The notes under the pieces: model-generated
Database searches by the model: none
What the model saw: the letters and a program-made list of their open reading frames with translations, nothing else
What the model was told of the DNA's origin: nothing
DNA from: Dichetophora obliterata
Lineage: Eukaryota; Arthropoda; Insecta; Diptera; Sciomyzidae
Direction: 5' to 3'
Assembly: GCA_963920525.1 (NCBI GenBank)
Contig: OY986439.1
Location: 4,636,501 to 4,700,500 of the forward strand
Length of the DNA: 64,000 nucleotides
Position numbers and translations under genes: made by a program
In this document: in pieces, positions 49,101 to 55,754 of the stretch
How the letters are laid out: each line of letters begins with the position of its first letter
Numbering within the stretch: position 1 is the stretch's first letter

Positions 49101-51334
49101 ACGATGTCTCCTCATTCAGTGGCTCCTTCGCCAGCATAGGCACACCCAGCAGTTCCAATGGTGGAAGTAGACGCTATGGTCAGCGCGCGGGTGAAGCTGA
49201 TCCCGGGGTTATCAGTGAAGATGAGGACGAATTCGTTTTCGATAATTTGTCACACAAGAGTTCGGGCAGCTCATTGAACATTCGCAGCACCGGACTGCAG
49301 CCGCCGTCACAAAACTATGTGCCAAAGAATCCATCACCGTTACTTGCTGGCGGCGTCAATGGAAAAGCTGGAGGTAAGCAGCAACCACAGCCTTTTGTGC
49401 ATGATTTGGTCGATGAAGATGAGCTTGAGGAAATCGAAAACGATTTCAGCGTACGCGCACGTACTCTGCCACCTCCCTCCAAGCCGCCTCGCACACAGCA
49501 ACAAATAGCAAATGAACGCGCAGAAAAGCAGCAACTTAATGAATGGGAGTCGAAACTATATGGCAAGCATTTAGAAATTGGCAGCTCCGACTCGCTGAAA
49601 AGGCGTTCTTGGGAAACGGCTCGCGTACCGCTGCCAACCGCAAACGAAGAGGAAGACATGATGCAAGATCAAAATGAAAAGAATGATGTAATCATTGAAA
49701 AAGGAGAAAATAAACTCGTCGTAGCAAAGATGAGTGCCGAATCGAGCACAGACAGTAGCGACTTCTCCTCAGAATCAGATGAAGATGAGAAAAATAAAAA
49801 GGTGGAAACTAAGATGGTGGAGGTCAATACTTTTGATTCACTCACAGTAGCAAAAGAATCTCCACGAAAACCAATGCTATTGGAGCTCAACAATGCCTCA
49901 CCAGTGGCACCACGCATTAGCCTAATGTCTCCCGATCGCGAAAAAAACGATTTTAAACAATTTAATGCATCCTTTGCAGAATTTGAACAGAAAAATAGCG
50001 CCAAAATTTTTGACCTTGGTTTGAACAAGAAGCTTAACTCACAGGAATTCATAGCCAATGAGACTCAATCTCCCCAAGCTTTGCCTAGAATCAATCGCGA
50101 AAATGAAGCGGAACTTAAGAAGGCCGAAGAGGAACGCAAGTTGCAAGAAGAACTGCGACTACAAGAAGAGGAATCACAAAGACTTAGAGCAGAACAGAAG
50201 CGTAGAAAAGAAGACGAAAGACTCGAAACTGAACTCAGATTAAATGAGCAACGTTTACGTGATCAGGAGGCGCAACTGCAAGAAGAACTGCGTCTACAGG
50301 AGGAGCAAAAGAAACGTGAAGCTAAACGACTCGATGAAGATCAAAGAATTTTGAATTTTGCAAAACGTTCCACATCGTTGGAAGAGAGTGATGAAGGTTT
50401 TGCAACGCCACCTCATCAACAATCTCCTAAGGAGCGTATCACAACAGAGAAGAAAGAGAAACGTTTCAGTAAATTCAAGTATTTCAACAAGCGAGGTGAG
50501 CGTTTGGAGAGAGAGAGAGAGAGAGAGGGTGAAGCAGATTTTTTAATGTGAAACGCTGGCGGATTAGAAAGCAAAACAGAATCATATTTTTAAATTTAAT
50601 AATTTTAAATTGATTACTAAAGCACACACACATCGTAATATTTACTTGTTTGTTTTTGTACACATTTTTGACTAGGGTCCACTTAAAAAATCACTTAATC
50701 CGCCAGTGGACTTCATTGCTTGCACATTATACATACATACACACACATACACACATAACACATACACACAAAAACATACAAACATACCCATGCATGTTTT
50801 GTTATATTTCAAATACATCAAGAAGCCTGAAGTTTTAAACAGCCAAATTTTTCTTTGCAGAAAAAAATGATGACGAACGCACTTCATCGCCTAGTCCCAA
50901 ATCAAGCGAACGCATTATTATCGGGCACGAAAAATCCTCGACGCATGCTGAGCGTAGATCGGAAATGACAGCAGCACTAGCCAAAAAGTACGATGGGAAA
51001 TCAAGAGAGGTAAGTTGGCTACATTTCAACCACTTTCCCCTTGCTCATTCCTGGGATAAACTGTTTGTTGCAGGAACTCATGCTCATTGCAAATGGCATG
51101 GAAAATGAGGCTTTACTGCAACGTCAACGAGTGAAAGAGCTGGAAGATTATTTGGATAATTTATTATTGCGTGTTATGGAAACACATCCAAAGATCCTGC
51201 AGAATCCGTATTCAAGAACCACATCGGCCAAGAGGTACAACTCCGCTCATGTATTTTCTGTCTGCATTGCACAATCTTTTAGTTGCTTTTCTTTCGTTAT
51301 TCTTTTTCACAAAAAGTTACTCTTACTTATCTAG
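13114..51334 (+). CDS. Rip11: Rip11, class I Rab11-family interacting protein (C2 domain to Rab11-binding domain)
   Basis: Five exons join in frame: 13114-13144, 48480-48624, 48688-50495, 50861-51009 and 51074 to 51234 or 51334. All junctions are GT..AG. The protein starts MWSPTHIQVTVQRAKGLLTK, a C2 domain running through WNEECEL and KIPDQGNRAELVLTCLH to KWFKLE, expected to bind acidic phospholipids. After the C2 domain come a basic KKFAKSLGSKMHLNGKKKNK segment, a long low-complexity Ser/acidic region, a charged coiled coil rich in EELRLQEEE, and the Rab11-binding helix ELEDYLDNLLLRVMETHP. Class I FIPs link Rab11-GTP on recycling endosomes to motors such as myosin V; fly Rip11 is known from rhodopsin transport in photoreceptors. 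Read through to the first stop, the product is about 797 residues. The last exon boundary is uncertain. No disrupting change was seen. Confidence 0.93.
13151..18295. other. AT-rich intronic DNA, nothing recognised
   Basis: No gene, clear transposon end or tandem array is recognised in this part of the Rip11 intron. Long runs of A and T dominate, especially at 17030-17850. Short reading frames are of the size expected by chance. Confidence 0.4.
18296..18366 (-). repeat. tRNA-like repeat, minus strand
   Basis: The minus strand has a perfect box B (GGTTCAAATCC, complement of 18306-18316) inside a perfect GGGGG/CCCCC T-arm with a 7-nt loop. The D-arm side is degenerate and there is no matching acceptor stem. 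Probably the same tRNA-derived repeat class as at 38809, but more decayed. Confidence 0.4.
19858..21915 (-). mobile_element. Jockey-like non-LTR retrotransposon relic, split by an RTE-like insertion
   Basis: On the minus strand, reverse transcriptase motifs appear in order. FVQ/IVQKKLL then QHGFLPGKSATTNLAVI lie near 21830-21700. WKTDLSNLNTWYLSNRLNLN lies near 21500-21430. LGFIRRNSINFKDPLTLKSL and VRSIIEYGAIIWN lie near 21260-21150. After the inserted element the frame resumes as LFNLYIPPIDIRLNRLFE and RSNYALNAPIARC at 20210-20090. The 3' tail on the minus strand is an AAATAAAT repeat at about 19858-19875. The catalytic YADD block is deleted or decayed and the element is 5'-truncated. Confidence 0.82.
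20224..21002 (-). mobile_element. RTE-like non-LTR element, 5'-truncated 779-bp insertion
   Basis: The insertion is bounded by an exact 8-bp duplication, GCTATTTC at 20216-20223 and 21003-21010. On the minus strand a single open frame runs from the truncated 5' end at 21000 to a stop at 20242 (about 252 residues). It covers the end of the reverse transcriptase and the C-terminal domain: EVNADKTKYLV, VKNFVYLGSSIN, MPVLLYASQTWTL, RLRWLGHVQRM and RRRGRPQLRWKDQV. It has no stop or frameshift, so it is the youngest coding relic here. The 3' end is a short GTAA-type repeat (TAAGTAAGTAAG on the minus strand), usual for RTE elements. A 64-bp copy of the same 3' end lies at 63002-63065. Confidence 0.92.
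22310..22451. repeat. Repeat terminus related to the mini-me-like element, with a 12-bp tandem array
   Basis: Sequence at 22315-22372 is a diverged reverse complement of 37775-37830 (shared GAAGTTAAAATACCCC and AGTAAGGAA blocks). It is followed by about four copies of ATACCCCATAGT at 22395-22451. It appears to be a truncated copy of the same dispersed family, with the tandem array grown at its edge. Confidence 0.55.
22985..23425. mobile_element. Possible MITE with imperfect inverted ends
   Basis: GGGTACTCACAGTTTCGTTTT near 22990 is matched in inverted orientation by AAAAGGAAACTGTGAATACCT near 23400. The arms are about 25 bp with several mismatches. No coding region lies between them. Target duplication not identified. 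Confidence 0.45.
23426..25700. other. AT-rich intronic DNA, nothing recognised
   Basis: No gene or transposon end is recognised. A short stretch at 24325-24400 (GGAGGTAGGCGTGGTTTTCAT) matches motifs of the mini-me-like family at 37 kb. ATACATATGGGCAT occurs twice in tandem near 24395-24435. Confidence 0.35.
25878..26657. mobile_element. Fold-back element, about 780 bp
   Basis: Left TAAGGCCGCGCTCATAG at 25878 and right (inverted) TAAGGCTGCGTTCATAG ending at 26657 are near matches. The similarity continues inward through GCGTTTT/AGCTTAGCC and GCATAAAGC-type motifs. A second inverted pair lies just outside (GCTGGCGCATGC near 25725 and GCATGCGCCAGC near 26673). A 100-codon frame at 26442-26744 is an artefact of this repeat. 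Confidence 0.65.
27386..28368. mobile_element. Non-autonomous hAT-type element, 983 bp
   Basis: Left end TAGTGTGCGACCGAAT at 27386 pairs with right end ATTCGGTCGGACACTA ending at 28368 (15 of 16). The flanks GTTTTTAT (27378-27385) and GTTTTTAA (28369-28376) are a 7-of-8 target duplication of the 8-bp length typical of hAT elements. The subterminal regions are rich in TTCGG/CCGAA motifs. No transposase reading frame is present. Confidence 0.8.
28514..28613 (+). repeat. About 100-bp dispersed element with TATAGCAGT ends, copy 1
   Basis: The ends TATAGCAGTGAGG and CCGCTTACTGCTTTATA are inverted relatives. A second copy in opposite orientation lies at 44727-44827, sharing ATAAAATATTAGTATTC and GCCACGGACCGC. 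Similarity appears to continue a few bases past the right end (CATTTTCATGCTAAT). Confidence 0.65.
29343..29490. mobile_element. Small fold-back element related to the one at 7524-8166
   Basis: Arms GTGTGTCACACACATTGGCA (29346 on) and its diverged reverse complement at 29452-29490 share GCTTTCAG.GGAGTCA. The interior contains AGTTGGCAACTGTT and AGTGAGAAACCTTTGCAATT, both found in the 7.5 kb element. No coding region. Confidence 0.6.
29765..30396. repeat. Inverted CTACCTGGTTATTCTGCC repeats next to a conserved acidic reading frame
   Basis: CGAGCCTACCTGGTTAATATG at 29769 is inverted at about 29850-29880 and repeated in direct orientation at 30285-30310 (CCTACCTGGTTATTCTGCC). The last copy runs into 30318-30396, which is about 75 bp nearly identical, in opposite orientation, to 43150-43225. 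In both copies the same frame reads DDES..., an acidic run, then ANQRFTLYQNR. This looks like a dispersed transposon fragment of unknown family. Confidence 0.5.
30400..33600. other. Intronic DNA of more balanced composition, no gene recognised
   Basis: This stretch is less AT-rich and less repetitive than its surroundings. Short reading frames (for example at 31520-32011 and 32343-32540) show no recognisable domain and no conserved splice context. It may hold conserved regulatory sequence or a non-coding transcript, but nothing seen proves either. Confidence 0.35.
33608..36257. mobile_element. Candidate hAT-type element, 2.65 kb, without transposase
   Basis: Left end TAGGGCTTGCAAT at 33608 is exactly inverted at 36245-36257 (13 bp). 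The left end continues into CCCGGGATCCCGG and the right end has CCCGGGA near 36222. The flanking 8-mers GGTGCACC and ATTGCACT match at 5 of 8 positions, a weak duplication. The interior holds a separate fold-back and AT-rich DNA but no transposase frame. Confidence 0.6.
33775..34448. repeat. Inverted repeat with arms of about 185 bp
   Basis: Arms 33775-33960 and 34246-34448 are clear reverse complements (for example AGCTTGTTTTCAAACA with TTTTTTTGAGGTACAAGG, and TAGAGGTCGCTAAAAATGAAA) around a centre of about 285 bp. Similarity is highest at the outer ends. It lies inside the hAT-type element at 33608-36257. Confidence 0.8.
36258..37057. other. Intronic DNA with fragments of mini-me-like repeats
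   Basis: No gene. GCCACGCCCCC and AAAATGTTATTAGTGAAACGG occur near 36574-36625 and again near 36725-36770, and TATATACCCTTTTTTCTTG near 37000. These resemble parts of the dispersed family at 37058. TCATCTGAAACAAAAAATTT near 36474 also occurs near 27070. Confidence 0.4.
37058..37840 (+). mobile_element. mini-me-like dipteran repeat with (GTCT)n and internal 145-bp tandem units
   Basis: Starts near CCCCCACGTATAAAAAGTACG. It then has a TA-rich GTATATATG segment, the core TTCTTGATCAGCATCAC and GAGTCGATTTAGTCATGTCC, then (GTCT)n at 37210-37249. A TA-rich and a GTCY microsatellite flanking a conserved core is how I remember the dipteran mini-me family. After this come about three diverged units of about 145 bp starting near 37262, 37407 and 37550, each with GCATAATATGCAGTTTGAG-like and CTACCTCCCAT-like motifs. 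It ends with GGGGGTATTTTAACTTCGTC near 37780. Confidence 0.65.
38406..38515 (+). repeat. Truncated mini-me-like copy
   Basis: ATACCCCCACGATTAAAAA, GGGGTATATTAA, GTTTGTAACGCCCATAAGGA and GGTATAGAAAAGTATATAT match the first part of the element at 37058 in the same order. The core and the GTCT run are absent. Confidence 0.65.
38809..38880 (-). repeat. tRNA-like repeat with intact pol III boxes, minus strand
   Basis: On the minus strand a consensus box A (TAGTCTAGTGG, complement of 38863-38873) and a perfect box B (GGTTCGAATCC, complement of 38819-38829) are correctly spaced. The T-arm pairs fully, with one T-G, and 5 of 7 acceptor positions pair. The anticodon arm does not fold normally (a TTGA/TCAA stem with a 3-nt loop), so I do not call a tRNA gene. 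Copies in similar but poorer condition lie at 6859, 18296 and 61345. Confidence 0.65.
39662..40025. mobile_element. Short inverted-repeat element with CACAGTAAAAAAT ends
   Basis: CACAGTAAAAAATATGAGCA at 39662 is matched in inverted orientation by a CAAATTTTTTACTGTG end at 40025, and the similarity runs inward over about 35 bp (TAAATTTTAT). Interior is AT-rich with no coding capacity. Target duplication not clear. Confidence 0.6.
40340..40800 (+). pseudogene. mariner/Tc1-like transposase remnant
   Basis: The plus-strand frame reads YWFQQDGALCHTANQTMQFM then RKLPERVMSKK, followed by a degraded FDHSGLLFMGL where the family has LTPLDYFLWG. QQDGA.CHTA carries the second catalytic aspartate of the DDE/D transposase. 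A transposon-like ACAGGGTGCGCCATATTTTATG end lies at about 40340. Only the middle of the gene survives. The same superfamily is seen in opposite orientation at 57840-58370. Confidence 0.8.
42147..42620 (+). CDS. Uncertain open reading frame, 157 codons
   Basis: An ATG-initiated frame from 42147 to the stop at 42618-42620. The predicted product has hydrophobic stretches FDFIVLSFVAWIVD, GFLVFLLGFFLASRLIV and FSSICIFFFILY and matches no family I know. A 91-codon frame overlaps on the opposite strand, showing that stop codons are simply rare here. Frames of this length arise by chance in a window this size. It is listed because it is the longest unexplained frame in the intron, not because there is evidence of expression. 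Confidence 0.12.
   Translation: MNSPSFDFIVLSFVAWIVDCCAQLTGFLVFLLGFFLASRLIVNFPLFENFKSVPNQDQAFNQVCVWMDEFFKRRYNLYRSGGECAMQIYKAVKVSKFGPTLAFSSICIFFFILYRNCFCKFHFNLLSNSNQVHSIEAIFGWSVLLSYFLKTFKSTTN
43150..43225 (-). repeat. Second copy of the acidic-frame repeat (see 30318-30396)
   Basis: The minus strand reads ATTGATGACGAGAGTTCCTC and continues nearly identical to 30318-30396, in the same translational frame (DDESSSEKDDDANQRFTLYQ). The flank at 43085-43130 shares AGTTTTAGGATGACA with 62235-62255, so the repeat family has at least a third partial copy. Confidence 0.6.
43664..44559. mobile_element. Non-autonomous hAT element, 896 bp, with perfect 8-bp target duplication
   Basis: The terminal inverted repeat CAGGGTTGCCAAC is exact at both ends (43664-43676 and 44547-44559). 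The target site CCGCTATT is perfectly duplicated (43656-43663 and 44560-44567). A GC-rich GCCCGGAGCCCGGAG stretch lies inside the right end. No transposase frame is present; short frames such as 43722-43910 are not recognisable. A smaller MITE is nested at 44060-44218. Confidence 0.93.
44060..44218. mobile_element. 159-bp MITE nested in the hAT element
   Basis: Ends TTATAAGGTTGTGGCACTTG (44060 on) and CAAGTGCCAGAACCTTATAA (to 44218) are inverted over about 24 bp with one mismatch. It has no coding capacity and lies wholly inside the hAT element at 43664-44559. Confidence 0.8.
44611..44692. repeat. Three ATCCTACATG motifs including a 16-bp palindrome
   Basis: ATCCTACATGTAGAAT (44611), ATCCTACATGTCC (about 44646) and the perfect palindrome ATCCTACATGTAGGAT (44677-44692) occur within 82 bp, just right of the hAT element. 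They may be binding sites or eroded repeat ends; nothing decides between these. Confidence 0.5.
44727..44827 (-). repeat. About 100-bp dispersed element with TATAGCAGT ends, copy 2
   Basis: Reverse-oriented copy of 28514-28613 with the ends TATAGCAGTAAGG and CCTCACTGCTATA better preserved than in copy 1. No coding capacity. Confidence 0.65.
45955..46370. repeat. Interleaved inverted duplications
   Basis: Block A (TCTGAAGTCAGAATTTTTAA near 45976) is inverted near 46175-46195. Block B (AGGTAAAAATGGGT with CTGAATCCGAATC near 46065-46090) is inverted near 46275-46310. The order is A, B, A', B', so both pairs cannot form one simple hairpin. GAAATGTTGAGG is directly repeated at each edge (about 45922 and 46359). 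No coding region. Confidence 0.6.
46674..46722 (+). repeat. CT-rich microsatellite
   Basis: An imperfect (CT)n run (CTCTCTTTCTCTCTCTCTCC and onward). It explains the Ser/Leu-rich reading frame here. A polypyrimidine run without a nearby coding exon. Confidence 0.8.
46919..47400 (+). repeat. Three diverged tandem units of about 140-170 bp
   Basis: Units start near 46919, 47088 and 47228. Each has the order AAAT(C/A)TG, a TTTTCCAGTTTCGG-like motif, GTACGGGAG-like, ATGTACA-like, then GTATTAATAAGCC and AAATTTCATT.AAAT. The third is the most diverged. Such degenerate units are common in dipteran non-coding DNA; the family is not identified. Confidence 0.65.
47401..48479. other. 3' end of the Rip11 intron, nothing further recognised
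   Basis: No transposon end or gene is recognised. The intron ends with a short pyrimidine tract and CTTGCAG before 48480. Confidence 0.45.
48480..48624 (+). CDS. Rip11: Rip11 coding exon 2 (C2 domain core)
   Basis: Phase 1 acceptor CTTGCAG before 48480, donor GTAAGT at 48625, ending in phase 2. It codes QRAKGLLTKGKNGTNNCFVT to WNEECEL, the first C2-domain strands. The next intron is only 63 nt (48625-48687). Confidence 0.96.
48688..50495 (+). CDS. Rip11: Rip11 coding exon 3 (end of C2, disordered region, coiled coil)
   Basis: Starts after CAACAG, completing the leucine codon of exon 2, and ends FKYFNKR plus one base before donor GTGAGC at 50496. Contents in order: end of C2 (to about 48850), SGSLTDLSKKDKHKSSIGQL, a basic patch near 49020-49090, Ser-rich and acidic low complexity, a proline stretch TLPPPSKPPR near 49465, STDSSDFSSESDEDE near 49750, and an EER/QEE coiled coil at about 50105-50345. 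If the donor is not used, the frame stays open to a stop at 50549-50551. Confidence 0.96.
50496..50860 (+). other. Rip11 intron 3 with (GA)n and (CA)n microsatellites
   Basis: A 365-nt intron. A pure (GA)n run lies at 50507-50527, only 11 bases after the splice donor, and a CA/TA microsatellite at 50728-50790. It ends TTTTTCTTTGCAG. Without splicing, translation continues 18 codons to a stop at 50549-50551, which would give a form lacking the Rab11-binding domain. Confidence 0.8.
50861..51009 (+). CDS. Rip11: Rip11 coding exon 4
   Basis: Acceptor TTTGCAG and donor GTAAGT at 51010, ending in phase 0. It codes EKNDDERTSSPSPKSSER, then SEMTAALAKKYDGKSRE, the lead-in to the Rab11-binding helix. 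It is followed by a 64-nt intron (51010-51073). Confidence 0.93.
51074..51234 (+). CDS. Rip11: Rip11 coding exon 5 (Rab11-binding domain)
   Basis: Starts after TTGTTGCAG and codes ELMLIANGMENEALLQRQR and ELEDYLDNLLLRVMETHP, the amphipathic FIP helix that binds Rab11-GTP, then KILQNPYSRTTSAKR. A donor AG|GTACAA at 51235 would leave phase 2 and require a further exon downstream, which I could not find. Alternatively the frame runs on to a stop at 51332-51334, adding about 33 mostly hydrophobic residues that look like translated intron. Confidence 0.9.
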
Positions 51335-52055
51335 TGAATGTTTTGAACAATGGGTTTGAAGAATTTGCAAATATTTTGAGTGTTTTTAATTTAATTTGTT
51401 TTTTCATAACTTTTAATTTATGTCACTTCATCATCAGTTTGTTAGTTTAAAGATACACAAACAAACCCAAAGCATTGTCAAGTCCGTTTTTGTGGTCTTT
51501 TCTGCGATCTCAGCTCGCGATTTACTTTGATTTATAAAATATTTCATTTCAGTTAGCAAAGAAGAATTTAAAATTCGGCTTTGGAATATTTTGCCTTGTT
51601 TTTGCCTATAAAAGATAACAAAATTTTGGGTAATTTCATTAGGAGATGGGTCTCTTTTGGTCTGACAAAAAAAAACCAGTATCTCTAGCAATTTCTAATA
51701 TACATGTATGTACTTACAAAAATATTTTCTTAAGTGAATATCGGATCGCGACACAGTGTGTTGAGTTTATATAAACAAGGGACATAAAAGCAGTTATCTA
51801 ATCTTTGTTAAATATTTCATCTCAGTTTATTTTGGGTCGTTAATTTTAAAAAGCAAGCACAATCAAGTTTTCAGCAAATCTTATACTAATTTCACAAATT
51901 GCTTTTAAAAAATAGATTTTTCAACATTTTTGAGAGATTGAAATGAGAAAAAAAAAGATCCAGTCCTATTTTAATTGCGTTTACATTTTATAGATACAGA
52001 TGCTTTATACTTTTAATTAAATATTCTATAGATTTCTTTATTGAGTCTTTGGAAA
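51335..52055. other. Flank or intron after Rip11, nothing recognised
   Basis: AT-rich DNA. A last Rip11 exon may be hidden here or further downstream, but nothing in phase 2 with a good acceptor and a conserved ending was identified. An 85-codon minus-strand frame at 51434-51691 has no recognised domain. Confidence 0.35.
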
Positions 52056-54290
52056 TATCCTTACAGACTAAGATTAACAATTTAAAAATAAAATAACGGT
52101 ACAAATAAACAGTAGAATTACGATACAAATAAACTATTTAACAATTCTTTAAAACATTCTTTAGACAATGAAAAGTCAAACAAAACTCGAGACGACAGAT
52201 CATTATATAAAGACAGAGCTCTTTGCAATGGCTCATTACGAGCATAATTAGACCTATGAAATTGAATTGAAAAAACTTTAAAACATCTCAACTGTCTTGA
52301 AGGTATATCGAAATTTATGAGTGCTAAAAGTGCAGTACAGTCAATATTACTCGAGAACAATAGAAACTGAGCTTTTCTCCGCGAATCCAAAGTCTTAATG
52401 CCTAAAAGCAAGCATCTAACATTATATGAGGGAAATTCTTCACGACAATATAATTACCGAAGTGCAAATTTTGTGAATCTTTTTTGAATTTAATCCAATC
52501 TCAACGTGTGAACGGCATAATGCGGACTCCAAATGAAAGATACATATTCTAGTATAGATCTTACAAAAGAATTAAACAATGACTTTAAGGTATGGGGGTC
52601 AGAAAATTCTGAACTATTTCTACAGATGAACGCAAGTAAAGAGTAGGCTTTAGGGACTATATAGTTAACGTGTTGATTAAACGTGAACTTAATATCAAAG
52701 ATGACACCAAGATCTTTGATCGATTGAACATATTTAAGAGGTACGCCAGAAAGAGAGTAGGTGTATCTAAAGAAATTACTGCTTTTAGAAAATGTAATAT
52801 GAAAGCATTTAGAAATAGTTAAAGGTAGAGCATTCAAACTACTCCACTGGTACAAGTTATCTAAGTCAGCTTGTAAGGAAATTACATCAGATAAGCGACT
52901 TACCCTTCGAAATAGTTTTTTGTCATCAGCATAAAGTAAAAATTTTGAATTGCAGAAAATTTTATTTATATCATTAATGAATAATATAAAAAATAAGGGA
53001 CCAAGGATACTACCTTGCGGTACACCCGAAGTAGCAAGAAACTTGTAAGAATTTACATTATTAATTGAAACAAAGCAAGATCTACCACTTAAATAAGATT
53101 TGATCCAGTCTAAAAAGGATGAATGAAATCCCATTTTACACAGTTTAGCAATTAAAACTTTATGACAAACTTTGTCGAACGCCTTTGTAAAATCTGTATA
53201 AATTGCATCGATTTGAAAACCAAGTTCAAATGATGATATACAGTAATTGGTAAATAACGCTTAGTTAGTTACAGTGGAACGTCCAGCTATGAAACAATGC
53301 TGTTCTGGGCAGAAACTACGTTTGACGAGGAAAAATAGTTTATTTTTTATGATTCGCTCGAAAAGTTTGTAGATGGAAGAAAGTTTAGAAATGGGTCGAT
53401 AGTTACTTATATCATTTCTGGATCCAGATTTCCATTCCAGCCATTTTCCAGCTCTCTAAAAATATTCCAGAGGCTAAGGACATATTAAAGATTTTACATA
53501 AAGGGGCTGACAAGGCGCAAGCACAGTTAAGTAAAACAATTGGGGAAAGCCCATCAATGTCAGCTTCAACAGAGTTTTTTTCTTGTCTAAGCGAAACAAA
53601 AACGTCCAATTCATTAAGCGTCAAAGAATCCAAATCCAAAAAGGAATCTACGTTTGACAGAACTTTACTGTTGAAATTTGGAGTGTCAACATAGTTGGAA
53701 CTAAAAAAGTCAGCAAATAGGTTCACTGTTTCATTGATTGTAAAAGAAAAGACACCATTTAAATACATTTTAGTTGGAATAGTTGAGCCGCACTTTTTAG
53801 ATTGAATAAAATTCCAAAAAGATTTAGGATTCGATTTGATATTAACCTCGAACCCCAAAATATATTGTAGGAATATATATATATATATATAATATAGGAA
53901 TTTATTTAAAAAATTGAACTCTCATATAATGCATATATTTTGCTTTATGATCTGCGGAGTAAGTGGATTTAAATAATTTCAGATGCTTATTACGAAGATT
54001 TTTTAATTTTTTGAGGCCATTAGTATACCACGGAAGCTTATGCGATCTTATGATAAACTGTGGAATATTATCATAACAAATTTGAGCTACTTGAGCTATA
54101 AATACATCGAAACAAGTTGCGACATTTTTTCCATCAAATAATGAAAGCCAATTGCCACCGCAAAAAATATTCGATAAGTTTTCAAAATTGCACAATTTGA
54201 AGTTGAAAACACAGTTTGATTGGCGAGAGCATATAAAGTCACATAACTCTATTTTTAGGATTGAAGACACATGATTATTTGCTCTCTTAT
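52056..54290 (-). mobile_element. Jockey-like non-LTR retrotransposon, 5'-truncated, nearly full reverse transcriptase
   Basis: Minus-strand frames give, in order: the linker between endonuclease and RT (ending LPWYTNGLKKLKNLRNKHLK, 54270-53902), then SNPKSFWNFIQSKK and the RT start (53858-53412). After a frameshift come ISNYRPISKL/QHCF-type sequence (53400-53140), then the RT core with SGVPQGSILGPLFFILFIND and the catalytic LLYADDKKLF (53134-52490). Next are DLGVIFDIKFTFNQH and VRSILEYVSFIWSPHY, and a C-terminal FDIPSRQLRCF and RSNYARNEPLQRA (52411-52118). Only a few frameshifts break it. It is better kept than the related element at 19858-21915. An (AT)n run at 53874-53891 interrupts it. 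Confidence 0.9.
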
Positions 54291-55110
54291 TTTGCTAAAA
54301 AATAAAAAAATTTTTTCATGGCATATGATTTTGAAAGATAAAAAAACTTTGCACAGGTATTAAAAAATTCACTGCCCACTCTCACATATTACTACCTACG
54401 AAAGATAAAGGCACAAGTCATGGTTGAAGAACACAGGTAGATGCACCAGATGAGAGCATACTGCCGGAAATGTCAAAACGAAACAAAACTTTTTATTTAT
54501 TTTTTTTTTGTTTCCATTCGCCACACAGTTAAATTTGCAGTATGGAAAGAGAGCACAGTCAGCGCTGCAGCTACCTCTATCCTTATACTATGGCACAACA
54601 CTAATTTGCATTTCCTTTGAGATCCTAAATCGTTCAAAACCAGCTATATTATTTCAGTTGCTGGTCAGTTGAGTTGGTAAAATTATAAGAACTTTGTAAA
54701 TTCTCTTTATTTGGTTTATTTATTTTGACACAGCTGAATAAATAGTATTAAAAAATATGATAAAAGAATGATGATAGGTTCCATATTATAGAGGAATATT
54801 CAGCAATTTTTAGCATATAAGGTTTATTGAACTCCTTGCTGTTCTTATTAACCCTTTAACCTCCGACATGTGATTCCGTGGGCCAATTTCAATAATTTTT
54901 TTCAGGAATTGTTTATTTTGCTCCTTGGATCACAATTTCTGAGTTAAAAAAACCAAAATTCTGATTTCCCGAAAAAGGGCGTCCGTTTATTAACTATCAA
55001 AATTAATTTCAAAAAAATAAATAAGCAGAATTGAACCATTAGTTACGAGCTACAAGCCCTCAAAAACTTTTGACTCGATTTCCTCTCCCGCCCTTTTTAC
55101 ACGCAATATA
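54291..55110. other. AT-rich DNA, nothing recognised
   Basis: No gene, repeat pair or transposon end identified between the Jockey-like element and the Helitron. Confidence 0.4.
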
Positions 55111-55754
55111 TCTTAATATATAAAAGGCAAGCACGCTGCTCCGTGTCCAATGTCTCTCAAATTGTTCAGCCTGAAAGTATGCACATCTTAATACATAAAA
55201 GGCAAGCATGCTGCTCCGCACACATTATTTCTCAAATTGTAATTATTTTGTGACAGTAAAGTAGTTTTACAAGACACACTGTTCTCAAAAATGTTCAGCC
55301 TGAAAGTATGCACAGCAAATATATTTGATACTTATCAGTGACAATATTGAGTTTTTACAATAGTACGTTTTTGATTTAACTACCTCTTTTTTTCATCCAT
55401 TTATAAAAAAGTTATGACAAATTTAATGAAATTCTTTTGAGTTGATTAGAGTCGATTGTACCAAAAAATATAATTGTACCAGCCGCAAACAACACCTGAG
55501 TTGCTGCGCATATGAAGGTTGCAAGGCCAGTTTGTAAAGTTGTGTATGAATATAATTGCTATCAAACTCGCCTTTTGCTCTTTTACACTTGAACTAATTT
55601 TTCAACACTGCTTCAATACGTAAAGTGTTATTTAAAGTGATACATTTGTATTTTGCAAAAATCAAGCTTTAAAAAGAGAAAAAAGTGCTTTCGGCAAAAG
55701 GCTCCAAAAAGGAAGTGTGCGGAGGACCTATCGTAGGACAGGCTTTTATACTAG
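55111..55754 (+). mobile_element. Non-autonomous Helitron, copy 1 (644 bp)
   Basis: Starts TCTTAATATATAAAAGGCAA after an A and ends ...CTTTTATACTAG before a T, the TC...CTAG/A-T rule of Helitrons. A short hairpin around CCTATCGTAGG lies about 14 bases before the CTAG. The 5' end is repeated in tandem: a second TCTTAATACATAAAAGGCAA begins at 55186, again after an A. No Rep/helicase coding region, so it depends on an autonomous copy. The second copy at 62525-63222 agrees along its whole length. Confidence 0.88.

Noticed and set aside
50507..50551. RERERERE tail as the normal Rip11 C-terminus
   Set aside because: It is translation of a (GA)n run after a consensus splice donor; the Rab11-binding domain lies in later exons.
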